Positions 1-8,736 of a DNA stretch of 33,670 nt are shown here, in pieces. The notes under the pieces are model-generated. The model was not told the DNA's origin and searched no databases. It worked only from the letters and a program-made list of their open reading frames with translations. Where the stretch lies: assembly GCA_002314445.1 (NCBI GenBank), contig DCFX01000036.1, positions 1 through 33,670 of the forward strand, given 5' to 3'. The first letter of the stretch is position 1, and each line of letters begins with the position of its first letter. This DNA comes from Treponema sp. UBA1793. Its GTDB lineage: Bacteria > Spirochaetota > Spirochaetia > Treponematales > Treponemataceae. The translations under genes were made by a program, and so were the position numbers.

Positions 1-1242
1 GCAGACAATTTCTGAAAATACTGCAGCTACAGCCTGAATCGCAGCATCTCCTGCCGGATGCCCTTGTGTATCGTTTATCTGTTTGAATAAATCGATATCT
101 GCAATTATAAAAGATAAAAAACTGCCACTCCGTTCAAGTTCCGGTATAATCTGTCTCGCCCTGTCCATAAAATAGCGGCGGTTGTATAAACCTGTCAGGG
201 AATCGACCGAGGCAAATTCCTGCATTTTTTCAAGAATCCGGGCAGATTCAGTTACGTCTTTAAAAAGAAGTATCCTGCCGCCTGCATCATGTTGTTTTGG
301 GACAGGACGCATACGTGAAACATGGCAGCTGTATCTGCGCATCTTTATGCTGAAGGAAATGTCCGTCTGGAATTCAGTATCTGCTGCAAAGCTTCCTGTT
401 CCAAGCAGTCCGGGAACGGGATTTGCGCCTTTTGTAATTCCTGGAAAAAGTGCGCAGGCAGCTTTATTGTAGTCGGTGATTCTGTTGTTCCCGTCTGTTA
501 CGATTACAGCATCGGATATCATTTCAAACACGAAAGAACGTGCAGCGGGAACCGAGGCCGGAAATTTTTCCGAAAAGACTGCAAGTCCCGAACATAATGC
601 CGAAAAAAACATACTGAAAGGAATAGTATCAATGCCGGGTATTCTGATGCCTGACAGATAAAGCATGAAATCGATGAACGGCAGAGCAGATCCTGCTATC
701 AGCAGTATCATTGTTCTGTGGAATGAACTGCACGTTAAAAAAATAAAATTGGCAAGAAGCGCTAAACTTATTATGAATGAGCAGGTCGTATATATGACAT
801 GAAAATAGTAAAGCGGCCCCCGGATGAATCCCAGTACGGGAAAGGTCTGTCCCATGCAAATGAATACAGAAGCATATTTCAGATGAAGCCACGGATCTGT
901 CAAGGCTCCGGATAACGTAATGAGGGAAAATACAAAAAGCAGGATTTGTACAAGTCTAAGACGGAAAAACGGCGCATTTACATACAGCGCTGTTACCGTT
1001 ATCCATAAATAAGGTATGAACGATATTCCGAGATATTGAAACGTATTCCAGAAGAGCATACGACTGAGCGTCGGTGAAAGAAGTTCACCTGCATAGCCTG
1101 CTGCATAGATTGTAATTGCAAGCATGAGCCCTGCAAACGGATATGAAATCTGCGATAAAGAACGGCAGCTCAGCACATGTAATAATAAAATAACAAGAAA
1201 TCCTGCAATCAACAAAAGCAAAACCGACAAGATGTATTGCAT
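1..1242 (-). CDS. 7TM-PAS-GGDEF diguanylate cyclase (C-terminus outside window)
   Basis: Read on the minus strand, an open frame runs from an ATG at 1242 off the left edge, giving about 414 residues. The first ~220 residues are seven or so hydrophobic segments of the kind found in 7TM sensor kinases and cyclases. A PAS-like segment follows (VIVTDGNNRITDYN, about residues 252-265). The start of a GGDEF domain comes last, with DSLTGLYNRRYF and then IADIDLFKQIND and HPAGDAA; the GGDEF loop itself lies beyond the window. The expected role is GTP to c-di-GMP synthesis at the inner membrane. The frame stays open upstream to the stop of the HD-GYP gene, but no other usual start codon is there. A TATAAT box sits only six bases before the ATG and no ribosome site is visible, so the mRNA may be leaderless. 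Pairing with a c-di-GMP phosphodiesterase-type gene next door fits one signalling locus. Confidence 0.85.
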   Translation of the reverse strand, partial: MQYILSVLLLLIAGFLVILLLHVLSCRSLSQISYPFAGLMLAITIYAAGYAGELLSPTLSRMLFWNTFQYLGISFIPYLWITVTALYVNAPFFRLRLVQILLFVFSLITLSGALTDPWLHLKYASVFICMGQTFPVLGFIRGPLYYFHVIYTTCSFIISLALLANFIFLTCSSFHRTMILLIAGSALPFIDFMLYLSGIRIPGIDTIPFSMFFSALCSGLAVFSEKFPASVPAARSFVFEMISDAVIVTDGNNRITDYNKAACALFPGITKGANPVPGLLGTGSFAADTEFQTDISFSIKMRRYSCHVSRMRPVPKQHDAGGRILLFKDVTESARILEKMQEFASVDSLTGLYNRRYFMDRARQIIPELERSGSFLSFIIADIDLFKQINDTQGHPAGDAAIQAVAAVFSEIVC

Positions 1243-1248
1243 GTATGT

Positions 1249-1277
1249 ATTATAGCGAGGTACAGAGAGTTTGTCTT
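1249..1277 (-). promoter_or_regulatory. putative promoter of the 7TM-GGDEF gene
   Basis: On the minus strand AAGACA, a 17-base spacer and a perfect TATAAT (1249-1254) precede the ATG at 1242. The start of transcription would fall on or next to the A of the ATG. The call is by consensus only. Confidence 0.4.
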
Positions 1278-1320
1278 TCGGAATTCCTGGAGGAATAAAA
1301 GGTATACGTAAGCCGCAGTG

Positions 1321-2090
1321 TTATATCGTTCCCGTTTCAACAAGGTTGATAAATTCTTTACCGAGTTCAGGGTCAAATTGCGTCGCTAAATTACTGCCTA
1401 TTATTTGTACCGCTTCTGCCGCTTTTAGAGACTTTCTGTACGGCCTTGATGATGTCATTGCGTCGTAAGCGTCAGCAAGGGCAAGTATTCTGCTTCCCTG
1501 TGGAATGCTCTCTCCTGCCAGTTTGTCGGGATATCCGCTGCCGTCGTACCACTCGTGGTGATGCTTTGCAATCATTATAACGTCTTTAAGATTGTCGAAC
1601 GGAGATAAAATCTGTGCCGTAATTACCGGATGCCGTCTCATGAGTTCTGTTTCTTCCTGCGTAAGCTTTCCGGGTTTATTCAGAATCGCTTCCGGAATGC
1701 CTATCTTGCCTATGTCATGGAATTTTGCAGCTAATTCCACGTCTGCAAGCAGATTCGAGGAACCGAATACTTCCTGTACAAAGCGTCTGCTTATATTTGT
1801 GACACGTTCCGAATGACCTCTTGTATAAATGTCCTTTGCCTCGAGTGTATAAACAAGCGCATTCAGAGATTCGATAAAAAGGGTATCCAGCTTTTCTGTA
1901 AGACTTGATATTTCCAGTTTGAGCCGCTGGTTGTAATTCAGGTTTTCCTGTTCAGCTTTGCACTTGTCGGTAATATCCTTATTTCTTCTGCTGCGGTATT
2001 TACGAAAACTATTTTGTTATTGCTGTCGGCTATAATGATGCCGTCGGGAAAAGATTCCATAGTGGCCTCGAACAATCGGTTGTCACTCAT
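1321..2090 (-). pseudogene. PAS/HD-GYP phosphodiesterase, frameshifted with shortened PAS
   Basis: A good ribosome site (GGGGG) precedes an ATG at 2090. The first frame encodes the start of a PAS domain (SFPDGIIIADSNNKIVFVNTAAEE) and then stops at 1938. Around 1980-1995 the coding sense moves to another frame, which resumes with the typical PAS exit NKDITDKCKAEQEN, a coiled coil, and a complete HD-GYP domain to the stop at 1321. That domain shows HSERV, FHDIGKIGIPEAIL, HP, HHHEWYDGSGYP and ALADAYDAMTS. HD-GYP proteins hydrolyse c-di-GMP. About 70 residues of the PAS core seem to be missing at the frame change, so this is more than one misread base: an internal deletion that also broke the frame. 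A GTG at 1740 could start a shorter protein, but that would cut into the HD domain. Loss of function is the simplest reading. Confidence 0.75.
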
Positions 2091-2241
2091 GTTACACCCC
2101 CTTTGTCATTAAATAAAAGTATAACATTAAAAAACCGTATTTTCTGATAATACAAAAAGTATCGGTTTTATGCAGAACCTGTTCCCTCGGTATTCATAAG
2201 GAATTAAAATATGCTATTCTGAGCGGTGTGTGGGGATTCGT

Positions 2242-3921
2242 ATGAAAAAAAATTTTTTTACAACAATTGTTATTATTGTTCAATGTGCTGCCTTTTTCTG
2301 CATCAGTGCAGCGTCTTTTCAGTCTGTTCCGCGGTTTGTCGTAATTGCGTCTGCAGGCGCTGCGGGTTTGGTAAATCTGGCGTTGTTTTTCCTGTACCGC
2401 CGTCAGTTTGATAAAACGTGCGGTGGTTTTGAAAGAGTTGTCTATTCTCAGCTGTATTCTGCGGCAGACTCCCGAAAGTCTGATAAAGAGGCTCTCAATG
2501 CTCTTGAGCATCATATGAGTGCCTGTCAGACATCGCGTACGGGAACGAGGAAACTTATTGACGAGGGAAGGCGGTATTCGTTGTCGTTTACGCAGCAGAT
2601 GAAGGAATCAGTTTATACAGCAACCAGAATAAACGGCAGTGTACATACAATCAACGAGAGAATAGAAAATCTGAATAACGAAATTCTCGGAAGCATGGCT
2701 GCCATTGAACAGATTACACAGACTATAATCAGTTTTGAACATCAGATAGAAACGCAGTCGCAGTCAGTTGTCCAGACGTCGGCTGCTATAGATGAGATGG
2801 ATGCGTCCATACATAATGTCAGAAATATTACGGAAAAAAAGCAGGAGACTGCAGCCCGCCTGCTGAACCTTACTCAGGAAGGCAGAAGCCATATGGAGAA
2901 AATGAGTCAGGTAATAGATGATATTAACAGTAATATTGACGCTGTCCAGGAAATAAACCAGATGATTGATACCATTGCGTCCCAGACAAATCTTCTTTCT
3001 ATGAACGCTGCAATAGAAGCAGCCCATGCAGGGGACGCCGGAAAAGGTTTTGCCGTTGTCTCTGATGAAATACGGAAACTTTCGGAAATGACAGCACAAA
3101 ATGCAAAACTCATCTCAACGACATTAAAGGAAATTGTAAGTAATATTAAAAATGTTCAGGAATTCAGCTCCGTGAATCTTAAAAACTACGGCGATATTAC
3201 GAGTGAATCGGAAAATATAACCGGAGCATTTAGTGAAATAAAACAGGCCGCGTCGGAACTTGCTGTCGGAAGCAGTGAGATTGTAAAAGCGACACAGAAT
3301 CTTAAGGATATCACAATATCAATAGAAGGTGGTTCCAGCGAAATAGCCGAAAGTTCCGGAAGTATACGAAAATCTATTCAGGAAATTGTGGAGGCGGGCA
3401 GAGAAAGTTCAGTCCAGACGGAGCAGATTGCCGGTGTTGCGCAGAGCCTCAATATGACTTTTCTTGGGATTTCCGATGTTTTTTTGAAATATGAAAATGC
3501 TGTTACCGGCATTCAGAATTTTCAGGATTTTGAATTCGGTGAAAAATCGGATAAGATTACATTTAATGCCGTACCGATTATTATACAGCATCTGCTGTGG
3601 ATAATAAAAGTGCGGGGCGTTCTTGACGGGAAAATCGATATTTCTGTTGCTGTTCTTGGTGATCACACTTCATGTCAGCTCGGAAAATGGATTGCAGGAA
3701 AAGATGCGGACAAATTCCGCAGTACCGGTAAATTTTTACAGATGGTTTCCGATCACGAAAAAATGCACGCTCTCGTGCGCGATATTATTGTTTCTTCAAA
3801 GAGTCTCGACCAGAAAGAACTTGAGAATAAATTCAACGAACTGCTTGAATATTCATCTAATATTATTACGGCTATCACCAAACTTGACGAGCAGTTAAAG
3901 GAGCAGAATCCGCAGCCTTGA
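2242..3921 (+). CDS. Methyl-accepting chemotaxis protein with C-terminal CZB zinc-binding domain
   Basis: Product of 559 residues. Two membrane segments (about 5-27 and 34-55) are separated by only a few residues, so there is no periplasmic sensor domain. A long coiled coil follows, with the signalling hairpin core SQTNLLSMNAAIEAAHAG near residue 247. The C-terminus carries a CZB domain (about 445-530): HLLWII, CQLGKW and DHEKMH supply the His, Cys and two His residues of the zinc site. CZB receptors elsewhere respond to zinc, hypochlorite or related cytosolic signals and pass them to CheW/CheA. I take the ATG at 2242 because GGGG lies 6-7 bases before it; an in-frame GTG at 2230 lacks one. 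The stop overlaps a possible TTG start of the metal transporter that follows, so metal sensing and uptake may be co-expressed. Confidence 0.9.
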   Translation: MKKNFFTTIVIIVQCAAFFCISAASFQSVPRFVVIASAGAAGLVNLALFFLYRRQFDKTCGGFERVVYSQLYSAADSRKSDKEALNALEHHMSACQTSRTGTRKLIDEGRRYSLSFTQQMKESVYTATRINGSVHTINERIENLNNEILGSMAAIEQITQTIISFEHQIETQSQSVVQTSAAIDEMDASIHNVRNITEKKQETAARLLNLTQEGRSHMEKMSQVIDDINSNIDAVQEINQMIDTIASQTNLLSMNAAIEAAHAGDAGKGFAVVSDEIRKLSEMTAQNAKLISTTLKEIVSNIKNVQEFSSVNLKNYGDITSESENITGAFSEIKQAASELAVGSSEIVKATQNLKDITISIEGGSSEIAESSGSIRKSIQEIVEAGRESSVQTEQIAGVAQSLNMTFLGISDVFLKYENAVTGIQNFQDFEFGEKSDKITFNAVPIIIQHLLWIIKVRGVLDGKIDISVAVLGDHTSCQLGKWIAGKDADKFRSTGKFLQMVSDHEKMHALVRDIIVSSKSLDQKELENKFNELLEYSSNIITAITKLDEQLKEQNPQP

Positions 3922-3953
3922 CCGCCGGTTTAGCGGGGACTATACTCAATGCA

Positions 3954-5189
3954 ATGAATATACGCGAAAAAGGCAGAAAGATTCTGGCTTTTCTTGGCCC
4001 GGGATTCCTTATTACTGTCGGCTTTATAGATCCGGGAAACTGGGCTACGAATATTGAAGGCGGGTCATCGTTCGGCTATGACCTTCTGTGGGTCATTACG
4101 CTCAGTACACTCATGCTTGTTGTAATTCAAAGTATGGCTGCAAAACTTGGTATTGCAACCGGAAAATCGCTTGCATGTAATATCCGCGAAGGTTTTCCGA
4201 AGCCTGCCGCGTCAGTTATAGGCGTGACCGTCGTTGCAGCCTGTGTCGCTACTGACGTAGCAGAGCTTTTGGGCGGGGCAATCGGATTCCGCCTGCTGTT
4301 TCACATGCCGTTGTGGGCAGGAGCCCTTGTTACGGTATTTCTGGAAGTTTTTCTTATTATAAGCCAGCGCTACCACCGGCTTGAACGCATCATTATGGCA
4401 TTCCTTGGCATCATTTCGCTGTGCTATGTTGCAGAGCTGGTTATTGTCAGGCCTGACTGGGGTGCAGTGCTGCCTGCCCTTGTAATTCCCCGTCTCAGCA
4501 GGAAAAGTATTTACATTGCTATGGGCATACTCGGCGCCGTCGTTATGCCGCACAATATATTTCTGCATTCCAATGTGATTCATTCACGCGACTGGGGTAT
4601 TACGGACGAAAAAAAACGTTCTTTGTTGAAATATGAACGCATCGATACGCTTTCTGCGATGGGGCTTGGTCTTCTTGTAAATGCGGCGATGATTATTGTC
4701 GCTGCCCGTGTTTTCCATACAGGCGGCGTTATTGTAACAAGTATTGAGGATGCTTCAAAAACGCTCGTGCCGCTTGCTGGCCCGCTTGCCGCTTTTTTAT
4801 TTGCGTTTGCACTCGTATTTTCCGGCGTCAGTTCATCTGTCACCTCGTCAATGGCGGAAGTAAACGTAATAACAGGATTCCTTGGCCAGCCGGAAGATCC
4901 GAAGACGCTGCTCTACCGGATATCAACCTTTATAACGGCAATTCCTTCTTTTATTCTGATTGTAATCGGTGTCGATACATATAAAATTCTCATTCTGAGC
5001 CAGGTTGTTCTGAGCATACAGCTTCCGTTTACACTGATACCGCTGCTTATTCTCTGCCGCCGCAAGCGCCTTATGGGGCAGTTTGCCAGCAGAAATACAG
5101 AGTTCATTCTGGCGCTGCTTATTTCGACGCTTGTCATTGTTCTGAATGTATATCTGCTTTATGCTACGATTACAGGAGGAAATGCCTGA
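3954..5189 (+). CDS. mntH: Nramp-family divalent metal transporter (MntH-like)
   Basis: An integral inner-membrane protein of about 411 residues that imports Mn2+ or Fe2+ with protons. The TM1 metal motif DPGN is present in GFIDPGNWATNIEGG, and the TM6 motif MPH in GAVVMPHNIFLHS; FGYDLLWV and AKLGIATGKSLA also match bacterial MntH. About ten or eleven hydrophobic helices can be counted. The ATG at 3954 is preferred for similarity to MntH N-termini, but a TTG at 3918 is also in frame and overlaps the stop of the chemoreceptor gene; neither has a strong ribosome site. No MntR-type operator was recognised, and no promoter between this gene and the chemoreceptor, so they are probably one transcript. 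Metal choice (Mn versus Fe) cannot be fixed from sequence. Confidence 0.92.
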   Translation: MNIREKGRKILAFLGPGFLITVGFIDPGNWATNIEGGSSFGYDLLWVITLSTLMLVVIQSMAAKLGIATGKSLACNIREGFPKPAASVIGVTVVAACVATDVAELLGGAIGFRLLFHMPLWAGALVTVFLEVFLIISQRYHRLERIIMAFLGIISLCYVAELVIVRPDWGAVLPALVIPRLSRKSIYIAMGILGAVVMPHNIFLHSNVIHSRDWGITDEKKRSLLKYERIDTLSAMGLGLLVNAAMIIVAARVFHTGGVIVTSIEDASKTLVPLAGPLAAFLFAFALVFSGVSSSVTSSMAEVNVITGFLGQPEDPKTLLYRISTFITAIPSFILIVIGVDTYKILILSQVVLSIQLPFTLIPLLILCRRKRLMGQFASRNTEFILALLISTLVIVLNVYLLYATITGGNA

Positions 5190-5593
5190 TGTGTCCTTTT
5201 TCAAATATTCTGGTGCTTCTTGACTGTTCACCTGTCGACGATGCCGTAGTGAACGAAGTTCTCCGCATAGCTTCCGGTGGAGGGGTCAGAGTGACGCTTG
5301 TTCATGTTATCCATTCTCACACGCTTGACCAGGATCGTGCGCTCCGGGAAAAAAGCGGTGAATACATGACGGATCGTGTCCGTCAGTTTGCTGCGGCGTC
5401 GGTTAAAGCCGAACCGCTTTTTTTGAGTGGTGAGCCGGAAGCGGAACTTGTCCGTCATATTACCGCAGGAACATATGATCTGGTAGCTATGGCGACTCAC
5501 GGGCATAAGCTGTTTCAGGATATGCTGTTGGGAAGCGTCTCCGACTATTTGAAGCATGCGGTAAACGTCCCTCTGCTGATGGTGCGGGGCTGA
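5189..5593 (+). CDS. UspA-type universal stress protein
   Basis: A single Usp domain of 134 residues, cytosolic. It has the N-terminal strand ILVLLDCSPVDDAVV, a central VTLVHVI strand, and the C-terminal nucleotide loop THGH...LLGSVSD followed by VPLLMVRG. In ATP-binding Usp proteins the loop reads G-x2-G-x9-G-S/T; here the second Gly is Leu (GHKL), so ATP binding is uncertain. The start codon overlaps the transporter stop (TGATG) and has a strong AGGAGG at 5174-5179, so the pair is translationally coupled. A Usp domain attached to or coupled with Nramp suggests regulation of the transporter, but that is inference. Confidence 0.9.
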   Translation: MCPFSNILVLLDCSPVDDAVVNEVLRIASGGGVRVTLVHVIHSHTLDQDRALREKSGEYMTDRVRQFAAASVKAEPLFLSGEPEAELVRHITAGTYDLVAMATHGHKLFQDMLLGSVSDYLKHAVNVPLLMVRG

Positions 5594-5677
5594 ATATTTA
5601 TAGAAAAACTCATATAGTTTTAATACGAAGATGTTTATATAGATGTGCCAGTGTTGAAGCTGGCAATGGAGTACTGC

Positions 5678-7309
5678 ATGGCGAACAGGCATATCCATAA
5701 AATATCAGCGGAAGATACAAAAAAAGATGACGATGTCCGGTATGTATTCCAGCCTGTCGTTTCTCTTCGGGACGGCAGTATTATCGGTCATGAAATACAG
5801 CGCTGTTCCTCCAGGAAGAAGAAATGCGTAGGACTGTTTGCACTTGATGCTGTTTTCCGTTATATGACTTCTGCAGATGAACGCATACTTTTTTTTCTGT
5901 TACCATACAAAATGTGTGCCGACAATCGGTTTCTCAAAGGCGGGGCTGCAGACAGAGTCGTTTTTGAAATACATTCGTCACGTATTCCGCATACAGGAAT
6001 ACGGCATCTTGCAGTTGTGATTGACGATGCGGATTCTTTATATCCGCTCGGGTTTCTTTCCGAATTTCATCCGCAGTATGTAAAGCTTGCCTCTTCCCTG
6101 GTCCGGAAAGCGGAAACCGATACCCTCGCGCATGCATTTGTAAAAAGTGTTACCGAATTCTGCCATACAGCAGGCATTTACGTTATAGCTGAAGGCGTTG
6201 AAACACAAAAAGATGTGGCAACTCTCATAGATTTGGGAGTGTCATATGCCCAGGGAAGCTTTATTCAGGAACCGTCAGAGCGCTTTGATGTGCTCCGGTC
6301 TCAGGCATATGATTTTATTGTAGAAACAAACCGGAGAAAGAATCATATAAACGGGCTGCTTACGGAAGTGTATATTGCCCATTTATGTACAGCTTCAAAA
6401 ACTCTTGAGCCGGAAATACAGGTAGAAACAGTATATGAAATGATTAAAAACGATCCCGACTGCTTCGGTTTCTGTGTAGTCCAGGACACTCATGTTCTTG
6501 GAATTATCACACGCAACAGTCTGACAATGCACATGAGCGGACGGTACGGTTTTATGCTCCACCAGAAGAAACCTGTTTCTACGATTATGGACCGCAACTT
6601 TCTTTCTGCCGACTACAGCACACCGGTTAATAAAGTCTCCGAACTTGCCATGCAGCGGAGTATGGAAAAACTATATGACTTTATTGTTGTTACAAGAAAT
6701 GCAGGATATTATGGAACCGTTACCGTACGCGACCTGCTTCTGAAATCTACAGAGATACAAATAGCACATGCCCGCAGTCAGAATCCGCTTACAGGGCTTC
6801 CGGGAAATATTATTATAGAAGAAATGCTTACACGTTGTGTTTCTTCAGGTATACCGTACTGCGTGTTATATATAGATATAAATCAGTTCAAGGCATATAA
6901 CGACGTATACGGTTTTGAAAAAGGTGACGAGGTGATAAAACAACTTGCTCATACCATGACTGAATGTCTGCCCGTCGATCAGTTTGCAGGCCATGTCGGC
7001 GGCGATGATTTTGTAGCAGTCCTTACGACAGAAAATCAGGAAGAGTACTGCAGTGCTGTTATACAGAAATTTATAGGGAGCCTTTCCGGCTATTATACCG
7101 GAGAGGATTTAAAAAAAGGATTTATCACGGCGGAAAACCGCAGCGGTTTTATAGAAGATTTTCCGCTTATATCTCTTTCGATAGCGGGAGTATATGATGC
7201 CGCCGGTCATTTTTCTGACATTCATTTGTTGTCTGAGGAATTAGCCCGGCTCAAGAAGATAGTCAAAATGGCAAAAGGCAGCAATTTTTCTATAGAGAAA
7301 TTCCCTTAA
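5678..7309 (+). CDS. EAL-CBS-GGDEF hybrid c-di-GMP protein
   Basis: Cytosolic protein of 543 residues. An EAL-like domain (about 18-205) keeps FQPVVSL, the DD pair in VVIDDADS, AEGVET and QGS. However, the signature EALxR is GHEIQR and the KxD motif is VKLAS, so hydrolysis of c-di-GMP is doubtful. Two CBS repeats (about 225-370) follow, with GFCVVQDTHVLGIITRNSL and DFIVVTRNAGYYGTVTVRDLL, a fold that binds adenine nucleotides. The GGDEF domain (about 378-540) has NPLTGLPGN, DINQFKAYND and GGDDF at residue 441, an allowed active variant. The inhibitory RxxD site is not seen. The likely net activity is c-di-GMP synthesis controlled by CBS ligands. I chose the ATG at 5678 because GGAG sits six bases upstream; GTG 5645 and ATG 5666 are alternatives. 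The gene abuts the converging flavoprotein gene with a two-base gap. Confidence 0.9.
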   Translation: MANRHIHKISAEDTKKDDDVRYVFQPVVSLRDGSIIGHEIQRCSSRKKKCVGLFALDAVFRYMTSADERILFFLLPYKMCADNRFLKGGAADRVVFEIHSSRIPHTGIRHLAVVIDDADSLYPLGFLSEFHPQYVKLASSLVRKAETDTLAHAFVKSVTEFCHTAGIYVIAEGVETQKDVATLIDLGVSYAQGSFIQEPSERFDVLRSQAYDFIVETNRRKNHINGLLTEVYIAHLCTASKTLEPEIQVETVYEMIKNDPDCFGFCVVQDTHVLGIITRNSLTMHMSGRYGFMLHQKKPVSTIMDRNFLSADYSTPVNKVSELAMQRSMEKLYDFIVVTRNAGYYGTVTVRDLLLKSTEIQIAHARSQNPLTGLPGNIIIEEMLTRCVSSGIPYCVLYIDINQFKAYNDVYGFEKGDEVIKQLAHTMTECLPVDQFAGHVGGDDFVAVLTTENQEEYCSAVIQKFIGSLSGYYTGEDLKKGFITAENRSGFIEDFPLISLSIAGVYDAAGHFSDIHLLSEELARLKKIVKMAKGSNFSIEKFP

Positions 7310-7311
7310 GG

Positions 7312-8634
7312 TTAGTATGGGCGGCGGTATATATCTTTTACTTTCAGTCCGTTGTGTTTCGCCTGCATCTTCCAGTTTATACCGCCAACAAAGAAAAACA
7401 GCTTGTCCGGGAAGCCGATTTTTATTTGTGTATCTTCAGGCGGCTGGACAGGGTTTATTTGCATATCTTCTGCAGCAGCAGAAAAGGCTGCATCCATTTC
7501 TTTTAATACTTTCTTTACCGGAGGGGCTTTTCCTGCTTTGGAAATCATAACGCCTCCGCCGACAAGCACGCTGGAACGGAATTTCATACCGGTCTGCCTG
7601 CAGAAAGATTTGATGACGTCGGCTGCTTCTTCGTTGATATACGGTTCGGGGAACCCGCAGTTTACGACGGCGTAAACATTTGCCGCGTTCTGCTTCCTGT
7701 TTGAATTTTTCAGGAATGTTTCATACTCCTGAAGGAACCGTATGAGCAGGCCGGGGAGGCAGTAAATGTACAACGGAAAGGCAAAAACGACTGCATCGGC
7801 ATTTCTTATTTTTTCAAAAGCCGCTTCCGGTTCATGCTGCATCACTTTTCGTACATTGATGACTTCCTTTTCAAATTTTGAATCGTTGAACAGCTTTTCT
7901 GCACGTGCTATAAACGATCCTGACGCTGTCTGACCATGAATGCGCGGACTTCCGTTTATGAACACGACTTTTTTTATCTCTGGGCATTTTCTCTGAGTTT
8001 CTGAAAATACCGGAGAATCATTCCGCTGCGTATTCAGAGACGATTTTTCATACTGCGTCAGGATATTGTTTTTGTCCGGTTCACTGTTTTGTGCAGGGCA
8101 GGACTTTGAGAACAGAGCGGCTACATTTTCGCTGTCTGACAAGCCCTGATAGACAGTGACTGCAATGCCCGGCCTGTGTTTTATGGTGATGTTTTTAAAA
8201 AGTTGTATATCTGCTTCTTCAAGATTGCTGCCGTACCCGATAATGAACTGTTCCGGTTCTTTATCATACCGGAGCGGATGACCTGTAGAACCGTCCGCTT
8301 TACGGATAAAAAACGGAAGAAGACGCGGCAAAAGTCTGTCAAATATGTTTTTCATGTTTGCGCTTTGCTGTCCGAAAATGACAGGACTCAGAAATACGAC
8401 TACATCGCTGTTTATATACAACCTGTTAATTTCAGCCATAGTGTCCTGCATAACACATTCACCTGGTGTCTTAACCCAGCAGCCAAAACAGCCGGTGCAG
8501 GCATTCAGAGTCCTGCCGGCTTCTCTTACTGTAACGCTGTATCCTTTCTGTTCCAGTATCGGGATAATCTGTGTGTACAGTGAATTATAAACTGCAGTTT
8601 TGTAGTCACTGTCAGTCAGAATTAATGCTTTCAT
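7312..8634 (-). CDS. Tandem flavodoxin-fold iron-sulfur flavoprotein / NADPH-dependent FMN reductase
   Basis: Product of 440 residues made of two flavodoxin-like units. The N-terminal unit (about 1-190) starts MKALILTDSD and has C46, C49, C52 and C60 in a CX2CX2CX7C pattern, the compact 4Fe-4S motif of archaeal-type iron-sulfur flavoproteins. A low-complexity linker (about 190-220) joins it to a second unit beginning KKVVFINGSPRIHGQT, the FMN phosphate loop of NADPH-dependent FMN reductases, with ADAVVFAFPLYIYCLPG as the second flavin-contact stretch. The second unit lacks the cysteine motif. The role is presumably electron transfer or reduction of quinones or other small molecules. AGAGGT lies seven bases before the ATG. 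The gene diverges from a TetR regulator with a shared operator, so it is probably repressed by it and induced by a substrate. Confidence 0.82.
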   Translation of the reverse strand: MKALILTDSDYKTAVYNSLYTQIIPILEQKGYSVTVREAGRTLNACTGCFGCWVKTPGECVMQDTMAEINRLYINSDVVVFLSPVIFGQQSANMKNIFDRLLPRLLPFFIRKADGSTGHPLRYDKEPEQFIIGYGSNLEEADIQLFKNITIKHRPGIAVTVYQGLSDSENVAALFSKSCPAQNSEPDKNNILTQYEKSSLNTQRNDSPVFSETQRKCPEIKKVVFINGSPRIHGQTASGSFIARAEKLFNDSKFEKEVINVRKVMQHEPEAAFEKIRNADAVVFAFPLYIYCLPGLLIRFLQEYETFLKNSNRKQNAANVYAVVNCGFPEPYINEEAADVIKSFCRQTGMKFRSSVLVGGGVMISKAGKAPPVKKVLKEMDAAFSAAAEDMQINPVQPPEDTQIKIGFPDKLFFFVGGINWKMQAKHNGLKVKDIYRRPY

Positions 8635-8671
8635 TATATTTACCTCTAATGTTTACATTGACAACATAGAA

Positions 8672-8700
8672 AATATACATCATTATGTTTCCGGTGTCAA
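8672..8700 (-). promoter_or_regulatory. Promoter of the flavoprotein gene
   Basis: On the minus strand a perfect TTGACA (8695-8700) is followed by a 17-base spacer and TATATT (8672-8677). The promoter is covered by the inverted-repeat operator, so a bound repressor would block it. Confidence 0.75.
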
Positions 8701-8714
8701 CATAATGATGTATA
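8674..8714. promoter_or_regulatory. Perfect 16-bp inverted repeat, probable TetR operator
   Basis: TATACATCATTATGTT (8674-8689) and its exact reverse complement (8699-8714) are separated by nine bases. The repeat lies between the divergent flavoprotein and tetR genes, overlaps the -10 and -35 of the former and a TATACT box (8711-8716) for the latter. This is the usual site for an autoregulating TetR dimer. Confidence 0.8.
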
Positions 8715-8736
8715 CTATAGCAGAAGGAATTTGCTC

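Noticed and set aside
1592..1816. Plus-strand frame opposite the HD-GYP domain
   Set aside because: It is a shadow of the conserved minus-strand HD-GYP coding sequence.
5594..5677. c-di-GMP riboswitch before the EAL-CBS-GGDEF gene
   Set aside because: The 84-base gap has only a 5-bp stem (GCCAG/CTGGC) and none of the conserved GEMM features that I could see.
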